Shown piece by piece: positions 51,985-60,782 of a DNA stretch of 64,000 bases. The position numbers were made by a program, and so were the translations under genes. The notes below the pieces were generated by a model. That model made no database searches, was not told the origin of the DNA, and saw nothing but the letters and a program-made list of their open reading frames with translations. Positions within the stretch are counted from its first letter, which is position 1. Each line of letters begins with the position of its first letter. The DNA comes from Quadrisphaera sp. (GTDB lineage: Bacteria > Actinomycetota > Actinomycetes > Actinomycetales > Quadrisphaeraceae): contig JARICT010000100.1 of the NCBI GenBank assembly GCA_029257185.1, forward strand, positions 21,187 to 85,186, written 5' to 3'.

Positions 51985-52308
51985 TCAGCCGACGTAGTCG
52001 GAGAGCTCCTTGAGCAGCGCCGGCTTGGGGCGGGCGCCGATGATGCTCTTGACGAGCTCACCGCCGGAGAAGACGTTGAGCGCTGGGATCGAGGTGATGC
52101 CGTACTGGGCCGTCACCTGGGGGTTCTCGTCGACGTTGACCTTCACGACGTCGAGCGCGGCGCTGTTCTCGGCACCGATCTCGTCGACGATGGGGCTCAC
52201 CTGGCGACAGGGACCGCACCACGGCGCCCAGAAATCGACGAGCACGGGCTTGTCGGACTGCAGGACCTCGGCGGCGAAGGTAGCGTCGGTGACGTCTCGA
52301 GTGGTCAT
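51985..52308 (-). CDS. trxA: Thioredoxin
   Basis: A 107-residue cytoplasmic disulfide reductant. The active site is WAPWCGPCRQ at about residues 28-37, with the cis-Pro region TSIPALNVF later. It is reduced by the thioredoxin reductase encoded 29 bp upstream in the same direction. The ATG follows GAGGAGAGACC. Confidence 0.96.
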   Translation of the reverse strand: MTTRDVTDATFAAEVLQSDKPVLVDFWAPWCGPCRQVSPIVDEIGAENSAALDVVKVNVDENPQVTAQYGITSIPALNVFSGGELVKSIIGARPKPALLKELSDYVG

Positions 52309-52337
52309 GGTCTCTCCTCGGTGGGTGGGCGTGCCGG

Positions 52338-53360
52338 TCAGACGATGGATGCGAGCTCAGCGGCCTCGACGGCGGCGATGGGAGCGGACTCCGTCTCGTC
52401 GAGCGCCACGAGGTAGCGCTCGGCGTCCAGGGCAGCAGCGCAGCCCGAGGCCGCGGCGGTGATGGCCTGGCGGTACTCGTGGTCGACCACGTCACCGCAC
52501 GCGAAGACGCCGGGGAGGTTCGTGCGTCCGCTGCGCCCGTCGACGACGACGTAGCCGCCGGCGTCGAGCTCGACCTGGCTGGCGAAGAGCTCGTTGCGCG
52601 GGTCGTGGCCGATGGCGACGAAGACGCCGGCCACCTCCAGCGTGCTCTCTTCAGCGGTGTCGCGGTCTCGCAGCGTGATGCCGGTGACCTTGTCCCCGCC
52701 GAGCACCTCCGTGACCTCGCTGTTCCACGCAAAACGGATCTTGGGGTTGGCCTCAGCGCGGTCCACCATGATCTTCGAGGCCCGCAACGAACCGCGACGG
52801 TGCACGACCGTCACCGATGCTGCGAAGCGGGTGAGGAAAGTCGCCTCCTCCATCGCCGAGTCGCCGCCGCCGATCACGGCGACGTCCTTGTCGCGGAAGA
52901 ACGCCCCGTCACACGTGGCGCACCACGAGACGCCGTGGCCCGAGAGCCTCTTCTCGCTCTCCAAGCCGATCTCCCGGTAGGCCGAGCCCGTGGACAGGAT
53001 GACGCTGCGCGCGCGGTACACGTCGCCGTCTCCGGTGGTGACCGTCTTCACCGGTCCTTCCAGCTCAGCGCTCACGGCGTCGTCGTAGACCAGCCGGGCC
53101 CCGAACCGCTCGGCCTGCTCCTGCATGTTCTCCATGAGCTCGGGACCCATGAGCCCCTCGGGGAAGCCGGGGAAGTTCTCGACGTCCGTGGTGTTCATCA
53201 GCGCTCCGCCGACGGTGACCGAGCCGGCGATGACGACCGGGGCGAGGTTGGCGCGGGCGGCGTAGATCGCCGCGGTGTAACCCGCCGGTCCGGAGCCCAC
53301 GATGAGGACGTCGAGGACGTCGTCGTGCGGCGCGGAGTCGTGGTCGCGGGGGATGCTCAC
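52338..53360 (-). CDS. trxB: Thioredoxin reductase
   Basis: A 340-residue flavoprotein using NADPH to reduce thioredoxin. The FAD motif is [19 protein letters not shown], the redox pair is [10 protein letters not shown] and the NADPH motif is [17 protein letters not shown] 53360 has GAGAGG upstream; a longer frame adds a non-conserved Arg-rich leader. Forms an operon with trxA. In mycobacteria sigM lies just upstream of this pair; here it is absent. Confidence 0.95.
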   Translation of the reverse strand: MSIPRDHDSAPHDDVLDVLIVGSGPAGYTAAIYAARANLAPVVIAGSVTVGGALMNTTDVENFPGFPEGLMGPELMENMQEQAERFGARLVYDDAVSAELEGPVKTVTTGDGDVYRARSVILSTGSAYREIGLESEKRLSGHGVSWCATCDGAFFRDKDVAVIGGGDSAMEEATFLTRFAASVTVVHRRGSLRASKIMVDRAEANPKIRFAWNSEVTEVLGGDKVTGITLRDRDTAEESTLEVAGVFVAIGHDPRNELFASQVELDAGGYVVVDGRSGRTNLPGVFACGDVVDHEYRQAITAAASGCAAALDAERYLVALDETESAPIAAVEAAELASIV

Positions 53361-53476
53361 GGGAAACCTCTCGTCGGTGATCGCTCGAACAGCCAGGGGG
53401 CGGTCGGGCCCGCAGGGCACCGACCGTCCTCGAGGGCGACAACCGCGGAGGCGCGTCCGGTGTTCCACGCCGTCGC

Positions 53477-53509
53477 GTCACCCGCCGACCGGTCGGCCGG
53501 GCGGGTGAC
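53477..53509 (-). terminator. Hairpin terminator after the murJ-pseudokinase operon
   Basis: GTCACCCGCC and GGCGGGTGAC form a perfect 10-bp stem with a 13-base loop, 8 bp after the pseudokinase gene stop on the minus strand. Confidence 0.7.
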
Positions 53510-53517
53510 CCGGCCGG

Positions 53518-55857
53518 TCAGCGCAGCGTGACGTCCGAGGCGTCGATCCTGAAACCGTCGTCGGTCGAGGGCAGCTCGGTGAACCACAGCACCACGTGGG
53601 ACGTGGTCACCGCCGGGTCCACGGCGATGGTCGTCGCGCCGTCGAGCGAGGAGGTCGCCACGGTCGAGGAGTCACCGAACGAGCCGTCGGGCGAGGTCCG
53701 CACCTCCACCTCGCCGCCGGTGCCCTCCACCGTGATCTCCACCTCGCTCACCGTCGCCTCCGACTCCAGCTCGAGGTCGAGGCCGACCCCGTCCTTGAGG
53801 TTACCCAGGGCGGCGCTGGCGTAGGTCTCCGACATCCAGGAGGTCGCGGGGTCGCCGTCGATGACGTTTCCCGCGGCCTCGCCGTTCTCGCTGCCGTCAC
53901 CCTGGGGGTCGAGAGCGCTCACGCTGGCCACGACCACCGGTGAGGTGTTCGGGCCTGTGCCGTCACCGGAGCCTTCGTCCGGCGACGACGGGATGGTCGA
54001 GGCGATGGTCGCGTCATCGCCCAGGACGGCTTCGCGGATGCTCTGCAAGGAGGGGACCTGGCGAAAAGCGAGCACAGCGGCGAGAAGCACGGCCACGGCG
54101 ACCACGGCGAGCGCCCCGATGACCACGGGGCCGCGCAGGTGCGAGGGTCCCCCTCCACGGCGGCCGCCAGGGATGGTCTCCACGAGGGGCAGGCTGCCCG
54201 TGGAGCCAGAACCGACCGACCGGTCGGTCGGTCGGTTCTCCGCGTCTCCGCCCGCCGGGGCGTCGGCGTTGCTCGCGCGACGGCTCGTGGCGGCGGAGCC
54301 GCGGTGCGTCGGGGGACGGGCCACCGCGGCCCGGACGACGTCGCGAGATCGCGTGAGCGCGGTGCCAGCCGCTGCCCCGGCCGCGCCGGCCGCGCCGGTC
54401 AGCGCGGCCCTGCGCCCGCGGCGGGCGCCCCCGAGCGGTGCCGCCCCCGTCGTGGCGTCGTCGGAGGGCCCGTCGACCGCCGGATCGTCGGGCCCGTCGG
54501 GGGCGCTGCGGTCGGGCTCGACCCCGGAGGGCTCCCGCGACGCGCGAGCCTCTCGGGCGGCCCGGCGGGCGCCGCGAGCGGACCCGTGGTCGGCGTCTGC
54601 CCCCGTGCTGGCCGCGACGGCTGCGTCCCCGGTGCCGGCCGCGACGGCTGCTCCCCCGACGGCTGCGCCGTCGAGCGGCCGGGCATCGGCCGAGCCGGTG
54701 CCGACGGGCTGGGCGTCGGCGGGCTGGGCGTCGGCGGGCTCGGGGTCGCCGGAGGGGTCGTCGAGGCCGAGGCTGGTGCTCTGCGGAGCCGGACCCCCCT
54801 GGGCGGGGAGCTGAGCGGTGTCCGGCAGGACGACGTGAGCAGGTCTGGTGCTCCCCGCATCCTCGGGGGCGTCGCCGGTCGCGGCGCCGCCTGCGTCACG
54901 GTCACCGCCTCCGAGGAGGATCTCCTCCAGGGCGTGAGGCGTGACCCTGTCGCGGCCAGAGCCGGTGAGCACCGACGTCACCAGCGCGTCGAGGCCGTCG
55001 GGCACGTCGGGGGCGAGGTCGCGCAGCGGCGCCAGCGGCTGTGGGGTCCCGCTCGCGTCGAGGTCCTCGTCGCCGGGCCAGCGCCCCGTCAGCGCGGTGT
55101 AGAGCAGCGCCACGAGAGCGCGCCCGTCCTCGGCCAGGGCGCTCGCCGCGTCGGCGGGCGGGGCGCCGGCGGCCGCCGCCGCGACGACGAGGCCGCTGAC
55201 GACCACCTGCCGTCCGCTCACGTACACGCTCGAGGGGGTCAGACGGCGGTGGTGCAGCCCGCCGCGGGCCGCGTCGGCGAGCACCAGCGAGACCTGCCCG
55301 ACGACCGACCGCGCGCGCGCGGTGTCCAGCGGTGCGGCTCTCACGAGGTCGTCGAGGCGTTCGCCGGCAGGGTGCTCCTCGACGATCCACGCGAGCATCG
55401 TCCCGTCGGTCGCGCGCGCGCTGCCGGTGTCGAGGACGCGGGTCAGCCCAGGGGCGGGGTGCGATGCCGCGAGGCGAGCGCCCTCGAGGCTGGCGGGAAC
55501 GGCGCGCCCCGAGACGACCCGCACGATCACGGCGCGCTCGAGCTGGGTGTCGTGGGCGTCCCACAGCGAGGAGTCCCCGTCACGGTCACGGCGTTCCTCG
55601 AGGCGGTAGCGACCCGCGAGGAGCAGGCCGGTGGACCCGGTGGTGCTCGGGCGCACGGTGCGGGTGCGCGGACCACCGGGCTCCCGCACCCCGGGCTCCC
55701 GCACCCCGGACTCCGCGCCCGGGACGTCGGTCGTCGAGCCCGGGGTCCCGCCCCGGGCGGTGTCCTCGTGCTCCACCACCAGCTCCTGGTCGCTCTCGGC
55801 TCCTGCGCGGGCGGGTCGCGTGCGGCTCCCGCTGGGGGACGTCGGAATCTCCGGCAC
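53518..55857 (-). CDS. Pseudokinase membrane protein with external discoidin-like domain (MurJ partner)
   Basis: A 779-residue protein. Residues about 85-330 have a Ser/Thr-kinase fold that lacks catalysis: the VAVK Lys is Arg (AVIVRVV), HRD is replaced by HRRLTPSS and DFG is absent. A disordered stretch of about 230 residues follows, then one membrane helix (VVIGALAVVAVAVLLAAVLAF) and an external beta-rich domain with GNVIDGDPATSWMS like discoidin/F5-8C folds. In M. tuberculosis these parts are fused to MurJ (Rv3910) and recruit FhaA; here they are a separate gene downstream of murJ. The GTG follows a perfect AAGGAGGTGA site. Confidence 0.88.
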   Translation of the reverse strand: MPEIPTSPSGSRTRPARAGAESDQELVVEHEDTARGGTPGSTTDVPGAESGVREPGVREPGGPRTRTVRPSTTGSTGLLLAGRYRLEERRDRDGDSSLWDAHDTQLERAVIVRVVSGRAVPASLEGARLAASHPAPGLTRVLDTGSARATDGTMLAWIVEEHPAGERLDDLVRAAPLDTARARSVVGQVSLVLADAARGGLHHRRLTPSSVYVSGRQVVVSGLVVAAAAAGAPPADAASALAEDGRALVALLYTALTGRWPGDEDLDASGTPQPLAPLRDLAPDVPDGLDALVTSVLTGSGRDRVTPHALEEILLGGGDRDAGGAATGDAPEDAGSTRPAHVVLPDTAQLPAQGGPAPQSTSLGLDDPSGDPEPADAQPADAQPVGTGSADARPLDGAAVGGAAVAAGTGDAAVAASTGADADHGSARGARRAAREARASREPSGVEPDRSAPDGPDDPAVDGPSDDATTGAAPLGGARRGRRAALTGAAGAAGAAAGTALTRSRDVVRAAVARPPTHRGSAATSRRASNADAPAGGDAENRPTDRSVGSGSTGSLPLVETIPGGRRGGGPSHLRGPVVIGALAVVAVAVLLAAVLAFRQVPSLQSIREAVLGDDATIASTIPSSPDEGSGDGTGPNTSPVVVASVSALDPQGDGSENGEAAGNVIDGDPATSWMSETYASAALGNLKDGVGLDLELESEATVSEVEITVEGTGGEVEVRTSPDGSFGDSSTVATSSLDGATTIAVDPAVTTSHVVLWFTELPSTDDGFRIDASDVTLR

Positions 55858-55861
55858 CCGG

Positions 55862-55871
55862 TCACCTCCTT
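55862..55871 (-). promoter_or_regulatory. Full-consensus Shine-Dalgarno site of the pseudokinase gene
   Basis: AAGGAGGTGA on the minus strand, five bases before GTG 55857. It is the strongest ribosome-binding site noticed in the window and fixes the start, ruling out the longer frame to 56061. Confidence 0.9.
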
Positions 55872-56027
55872 GGACGTCCGTCCGGGCAGTTCGCCCTCGA
55901 GACCCGTGCAGACTAGCCGTGGCGCGGCCGGCGGCCCTCCGCGCGGTTCGGGGCGGCTCGCGGTGACCAGGGACGACCCGCTCGCGCGCGGAGCCGGTAC
56001 CCGACGAGCCGGCGAGCGCGCGGTGCG

Positions 56028-57707
56028 CTACCGCTCCTCGCGGGGCCCCGGGTCGAACCACCGGGAGACCCCCGCGGGCACCCCGGGGATCCTGGCCACG
56101 AGCGGGGCCACCTCCTGCACGCGCAGGGCGACGAGCGCGCCGGCGTACACCAGCGTCATGCCCCCACCGGCGACGAGCAGGACGACCAGGGCGTCGACGC
56201 GTCCGGTCACCCCGTCGCCGCGCAGCGCCAGGGACAGGAGCGTGCCCACGATCGCCGCGAGGCCGCCGGCGAGCACGAGGCGCACGTGGGTGCGCAGCAC
56301 CGCGGTCCCGTCGATGCTACCGAGCCGGCGGCGCACGAGGACCAGACCGAGCACGGCGGCCACGCTCACTCCCACGCTCATGGCCACGCCCACCCCGACC
56401 AGCCGGTCGTCCAGGGGGAGCAGCAGGGAGAGCAGCGAGCCGGTGAGCCACAGACCCACGGAGACGCTGTTGAGGAGGAAGGGCGTGCGGGCGTCCTCGT
56501 AAGAGTAGAAGACCCGCTGGATGAGGTACAGCGCGCTGAACGCCACCAGACCCACGCCCATCGCCACGAGCACCGGGGCCACCGCTCGGCTCTGGTCGGG
56601 GGCGCCGCTGATGAGCACGATGAGCGGCACGGGCAGCACGACGATGCCCGCGAGCGCGAGGACGTTGAAGATGCCCACGGTGCGCAGGCCCAGCGACACC
56701 GAGGACACGACCTCCCGGGTGCGCCCTGCGGCGGCGGAGGCCGAGAGGGAGGTGAACAGCGCCGTGACGACGGAGACGGCGACGAGCGAGTGGGGCAGGG
56801 CGAAGACGAGGTAGGCGTAGTTCCAGGCGTTGAGCCCCGGGGTGGTCGTGTCCCCCTCGGGGGCCTGCTCGCTGATGCCCGAGGCGATCGACGTCACCAC
56901 GAAGAAGCCCACCTGGCCCAGGACCACCCCGCCCAGGGTCCAGGTGGCGACGCGCCCGGCGGTGCGCAGCCCCATGCCGCGCAGGCCGAAGCGCGGGCGC
57001 AGCCGGATGCCCAGGCGGCGCAGCGGGATGAGCAGGACCAGGGACTGCAGGGCGACGCCCGCCGTGGCCGAGCCGGCGAGCAGCGCGACCTGGGCGCCGC
57101 TCCACTCGAGCCCGGCGCCCGGGCCGCCGTCGGCCCACCCTCCGTAGAGCGCGAGGAAGACGCCGAGCCCGGCGAGCGCGACGACGTTGTTGACCACCGG
57201 CGCCCACATGTAGGGGCCGAAGCTCCCGCGGGCGTTGAGGATCTGCCCGAGCAGGGTGTAGAGCGCGTAGAAGAAGATCTGCGGCAGGCACCAGTAGGCG
57301 AAACCGACGGCCAGCGTGCGCTGCGCCCCGGTCAGCGGGGTGCCCAGCAGCCCGCCGCCGAAGAGCCAGACGATGGCGGGGGCCGCGAGCACGGCCGCCA
57401 CCGTGAACCCGCCGAGCACGAGGACGGCGACGGTGACGAGGCGGTCGACGTAGTCGGCGCCCTGGCGCCCGGAGGTGTCGCGGGCGATGGCGCGGACGAC
57501 CTGGGGGACGAGGACGGCGTTGAGCACGCCGCCGGCGACGACCACGTAGATGCTGTTGGGCACGGAGTTGGCGAGGGCGAAGGCGTTGCCCGAGGCCAGC
57601 GCGAGACCGATGACGGACGCGAGGGCGGCGGCCCGCACGAGCCCGAGGACGCGGGAGACCGCCGTGCCGGCGGCCATGATGCTGCTCGAGCGGGCCAGCG
57701 AGCTCAC
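56028..57707 (-). CDS. murJ: Lipid II flippase MurJ (MviN)
   Basis: A 559-residue MOP-family transporter with about fourteen membrane helices that flips lipid II to the outer face. The start SSLARSSSIMAAGTAVSRVL and the FYALYTLLGQILNARGSFGP, RVFYSYEDARTPF motifs are typical. It ends RWFDPGPREER without the intracellular pseudokinase found in mycobacteria, which is here encoded by the next gene. The GTG start overlaps the stop of the DUF6049 gene (GTGA). Confidence 0.94.
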   Translation of the reverse strand: MSSLARSSSIMAAGTAVSRVLGLVRAAALASVIGLALASGNAFALANSVPNSIYVVVAGGVLNAVLVPQVVRAIARDTSGRQGADYVDRLVTVAVLVLGGFTVAAVLAAPAIVWLFGGGLLGTPLTGAQRTLAVGFAYWCLPQIFFYALYTLLGQILNARGSFGPYMWAPVVNNVVALAGLGVFLALYGGWADGGPGAGLEWSGAQVALLAGSATAGVALQSLVLLIPLRRLGIRLRPRFGLRGMGLRTAGRVATWTLGGVVLGQVGFFVVTSIASGISEQAPEGDTTTPGLNAWNYAYLVFALPHSLVAVSVVTALFTSLSASAAAGRTREVVSSVSLGLRTVGIFNVLALAGIVVLPVPLIVLISGAPDQSRAVAPVLVAMGVGLVAFSALYLIQRVFYSYEDARTPFLLNSVSVGLWLTGSLLSLLLPLDDRLVGVGVAMSVGVSVAAVLGLVLVRRRLGSIDGTAVLRTHVRLVLAGGLAAIVGTLLSLALRGDGVTGRVDALVVLLVAGGGMTLVYAGALVALRVQEVAPLVARIPGVPAGVSRWFDPGPREER

Positions 57708-60133
57708 GAGGGTTCTCTGCCGGTCGACACGCTGAGATCTTCCGTGAGGCTGCCGTCAGCGCTCTCACGGGGGGTGCCCGCGGCGTCGCCGTCCTCGGCG
57801 CGACGCTCCGCGGCGCGCCGACGGTTGCGGCGCACCGTGCGCACCACGCCGACGAGAAGCACGAGGACCACCACGCCGGCCGCGACCGCCGTGCCCCGTG
57901 ACTCCCAGTCCGCCCGCACCCTCACGCGCAGCGTGGCGGGCGACCCGATCGGCGTGCCGTCGTCGGCCCGCAGGACCACCTGGGCGGTGACGTCACCGCT
58001 GGCCACGGCGCGCACGGGCACGAGGACGCGCTGGCGGTCGCCGGGCCCCAGCCCGGAGATCGGTTGCTCCCCGCCCGGCTGCAGCCGCGGGGAGGAGGAG
58101 TCGAGGGAGACCGTGACGTCGACCGCGCGGTCGAGGTCGTTGACGACGGTGACGGGCAGGTCCACCTGCGCCGAGAGCACGGTGATCGCGCTGCCCTCGA
58201 CGACGCGCACGTCCCGGTCGATCGCGGTGGCCGACGCCGAGAGCTCCTCGACCCCGGACCACCACGCCGGGAGGTCGTCGGTCCACGCGGCGGAGACGGC
58301 GCTGACCGCGGACGCCTCCACGGCGTCGAGGTACGGGCCCGGAGCGGTGAGCGCCGACGCGCCCGCCCTGGCCCGCTGCAGCGAGGACACCACGGTGGCG
58401 ACGCCGTCGTCGGGGAGCGCGGACGCGGGCCCTGAGGCCGCGGAGGCCCGCTGGGTCGTGGCGGCCGGTCGCGCGGCGAGGTCGCCCAGCGTCCTCGGGC
58501 TCACCCACGGCGAGGCCAGGACGGTGGCGAGCACGGGGGCGGCCGCGCCGGGGTCGACGTCCCAGCCGGCGGGGGGAGCGAGGAGCAGGTCCGCGTCGGC
58601 GCCCGCCGGCGCCGCACGGGCCAGGGCTGCGCTCTCGGCGACGACCCGGGCGCTCGTGACCGCCGGCGTCGGGCGCGCGGAGGCGTCCCCGGTGGTCCCG
58701 GCGACGAGCACCTGCGTGGCGGGCCCGGCGACCTGCAGCACCCGCACGCTCGCGGCGCGAGCGGGATCCCCGGCGCGCGCGCGGACCCGCACGTCGGACC
58801 GGCTGGGCGCCGCGTCGGGCTCGGCGGAGCGGCGCGGCGTCGGCGGCGCGAGGACGACCACGCGCCGTCCGGTGTCGTCCAGGGAGGTGACGGCGCCCGG
58901 GGTGAGCCCGTCCGCGCCCGTGCGGGCGAGGCGGGAGGTGGCGCCCGGCAGGGACGCGGCGAGCTCGTCGCCGCGCGCGTCGGCGAGCTCCCACAGCTCG
59001 TCGGCTCCCGAGGTGTCCAGGCCCACCGGGTCGGGGGAGCCGTAGGGCAGGACGGACACGTCGTGCCCGCGTGCCTGCGCGGCCAGGTCGGCGCGCCAGC
59101 CGGCCGCCACCTCCTCCGGGCTCGGGCCCGCGTCCGGCTCGCCCCCGGTGCTCTCGGCGGGAGGGGGTGCCTCGGCGGGCGCTCCACCCCCCTCGCCGCG
59201 CTCGCCCGCCTCGCCGGGGCGTGCCGTGTCGTCGCGGCGTGGAGCCGCGACGGCGGGCTCGCCGAGCGCCGCCGGGTCCACCTGCCACGAGACGCCGGGG
59301 GCGCTCGCGACGGCGAGGGTGCGGCGCAACCGCCCCTGCGGGGCCACCAGGTCCTCCAGCCGCTCGGGCGGGACCCGTCCGCCGGCGATGGAGGGCGGTC
59401 CGGCGGAGAAGGGCACGAGGACGGCGACGTCGGTGCGCGACGTCGGTGACCAGCCGTCCGGCAGCCACGTCACGAAGGTGCGCGCGGCGGCCAGGCGCTC
59501 GCCCGAGGCGTCGACGACCTCGACCGTCAGGCCCCGCGGCCCCCACGAGCCGCCGAGGCCGGACAGCACCTCCGGGTCGGCGACCACCTCGACGGAGACG
59601 TCGCCCGACGGGGGCGCCGAGGCGTCGCCGCCGGGCGCGGACGGCCCGCCGTCGCCGGCGCGCAGGTCGGTCAGGGAGGAGTCGGCGAGCAGGAGGTCAC
59701 CGCGGGAGGCCCCCCGCCCGTCGGCCCACCGCTGCAGGGCCGCGGAGTCCGGGAGCCGCGTGGTCCGGGCGACGACCAGGACCCGCGCGCCCGCCAGGTC
59801 CGCCGCGGAGGCGGCGCTGACCTGCAGACCGAGCCGCAGCGGTTCCCCGGCCCGGACCGTGCCCGTCCCGGAGTCGGTGACCGCGAGGTCCACCTGCGCC
59901 CTCGCCGCGTCGTCGCCCGCCTCACCGCCGGTGCTGGCGCCGACCTCGTCGTCGGCGCCCACGCCGGCACCGGGGGGCTGCGGCGAGGGTGTCGCGGCGC
60001 CCGCGGCGCTCGGGGCTCCGACCGTGACGAGCGCGAGCAGCACCAGCACCAGCACCGGCACCAGGGCGAGGGCGAGGCCGACGAGGCCCGGCGCCGCGGG
60101 CACCTCGGGCGCCGCGCCGCGGCCGCGCGTCAC
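57704..60133 (-). CDS. DUF6049 family secreted/membrane protein
   Basis: An 809-residue protein with an N-terminal signal or membrane anchor (GLVGLALALVPVLVLVLLAL, about 14-33), a large external part rich in Ala, Pro and Asp, and a C-terminal membrane helix near residue 750 followed by a basic tail (RTVRRNRRRAAERR). Recognisable segments are TFVTWLPDGWSPTSRTDVAV and NDLDRAVDVTVSLDSSSPRL. It corresponds in place to M. tuberculosis Rv3909, between mutT4 and mviN. Function unknown, presumably at the wall with MurJ. The GTG overlaps the Nudix gene stop. Confidence 0.8.
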   Translation of the reverse strand: MTRGRGAAPEVPAAPGLVGLALALVPVLVLVLLALVTVGAPSAAGAATPSPQPPGAGVGADDEVGASTGGEAGDDAARAQVDLAVTDSGTGTVRAGEPLRLGLQVSAASAADLAGARVLVVARTTRLPDSAALQRWADGRGASRGDLLLADSSLTDLRAGDGGPSAPGGDASAPPSGDVSVEVVADPEVLSGLGGSWGPRGLTVEVVDASGERLAAARTFVTWLPDGWSPTSRTDVAVLVPFSAGPPSIAGGRVPPERLEDLVAPQGRLRRTLAVASAPGVSWQVDPAALGEPAVAAPRRDDTARPGEAGERGEGGGAPAEAPPPAESTGGEPDAGPSPEEVAAGWRADLAAQARGHDVSVLPYGSPDPVGLDTSGADELWELADARGDELAASLPGATSRLARTGADGLTPGAVTSLDDTGRRVVVLAPPTPRRSAEPDAAPSRSDVRVRARAGDPARAASVRVLQVAGPATQVLVAGTTGDASARPTPAVTSARVVAESAALARAAPAGADADLLLAPPAGWDVDPGAAAPVLATVLASPWVSPRTLGDLAARPAATTQRASAASGPASALPDDGVATVVSSLQRARAGASALTAPGPYLDAVEASAVSAVSAAWTDDLPAWWSGVEELSASATAIDRDVRVVEGSAITVLSAQVDLPVTVVNDLDRAVDVTVSLDSSSPRLQPGGEQPISGLGPGDRQRVLVPVRAVASGDVTAQVVLRADDGTPIGSPATLRVRVRADWESRGTAVAAGVVVLVLLVGVVRTVRRNRRRAAERRAEDGDAAGTPRESADGSLTEDLSVSTGREPS

Positions 60134-60681
60134 CGTCCGTCGGCGAGCAGGGCCGCCGCCGCGGCGGCGATCCGGCGCTCGTTCGCGTAGGCCAGCCGCT
60201 GCTCGAGGTCGGCGAGGGGGACCCACGCGGCCTCGACGGCCTCCGCGTCCGGGTCGTGCTCGACGGTGAGGGACCCGCCGGTGGCGCGCACCAGGTAGTG
60301 GTGCACGGTCTTGTGCACCCGGCGACCGGCGACGGAGAACCAGTAGTCGATGCTCCCCAGGCTCGCCACCACCTCGCCGATGATGCCCGTCTCCTCGGCG
60401 ATCTCCCGGACGGCGGCCTCGCGCGCCGTCTCCGACCCCTCGAGGTGGCCCTTGGGCAGGCACCACTCCAGGCGGCCTCCCCGGGTCAGGCGCCCGATGA
60501 GGGCCGCCTCGGTGACCCCCTCGGAGCTGCGCAGGGCGATGCCACCGGCGGAGACCTCCTCCGAGGTGCGTCGCGGCGTGCGGGGTGCGGGGGCCGCGCG
60601 CGCCGGGCCGGCGTTCCTCGACGAGCTCCGCGCGGCGCCCGCCGCGTCACGCGGGGAGCCGCGACGAGGTGGCGACGACAT
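60130..60681 (-). CDS. Nudix hydrolase (MutT4-like)
   Basis: A 183-residue hydrolase of nucleoside-diphosphate-linked compounds. The Nudix box is GHLEGSETAREAAVREIAEE at about residues 85-104, followed by TG, with the expected G-x5-E-x7-RE-x2-EE-x-G spacing. A disordered Arg/Ala-rich leader of about 45 residues comes first. The ATG has no clear Shine-Dalgarno site, but TACAGT ends 6 bases upstream, so the transcript may be leaderless. It heads the operon with DUF6049 and murJ. Substrate unknown. Confidence 0.87.
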   Translation of the reverse strand: MSSPPRRGSPRDAAGAARSSSRNAGPARAAPAPRTPRRTSEEVSAGGIALRSSEGVTEAALIGRLTRGGRLEWCLPKGHLEGSETAREAAVREIAEETGIIGEVVASLGSIDYWFSVAGRRVHKTVHHYLVRATGGSLTVEHDPDAEAVEAAWVPLADLEQRLAYANERRIAAAAAALLADGR

Positions 60682-60782
60682 GCCGTCACTGTAACGACGC
60701 CGGCGCCTGCGCACGGGGTCCGCGATCACCGGTCCGTCTCGCTCCCGACGGGTGTGGGCGCGCGCTCTGGCACCCTGTCCCG

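Noticed and set aside
52718..52736. Possible parS site in trxB (GTTCCACGCAAAAC)
   Set aside because: The CACGTG core is broken (CACGCA) and the sequence lies in a conserved coding region.
54139..56502. 787-codon open frame opposite the pseudokinase gene
   Set aside because: Low-complexity Arg/Gly/Ala product with no motif. The minus strand has a kinase-like fold and a perfect ribosome-binding site.
56286..59045. 919-codon open frame opposite murJ and DUF6049
   Set aside because: Shadow frame with biased composition and no domain; murJ on the other strand is certain.
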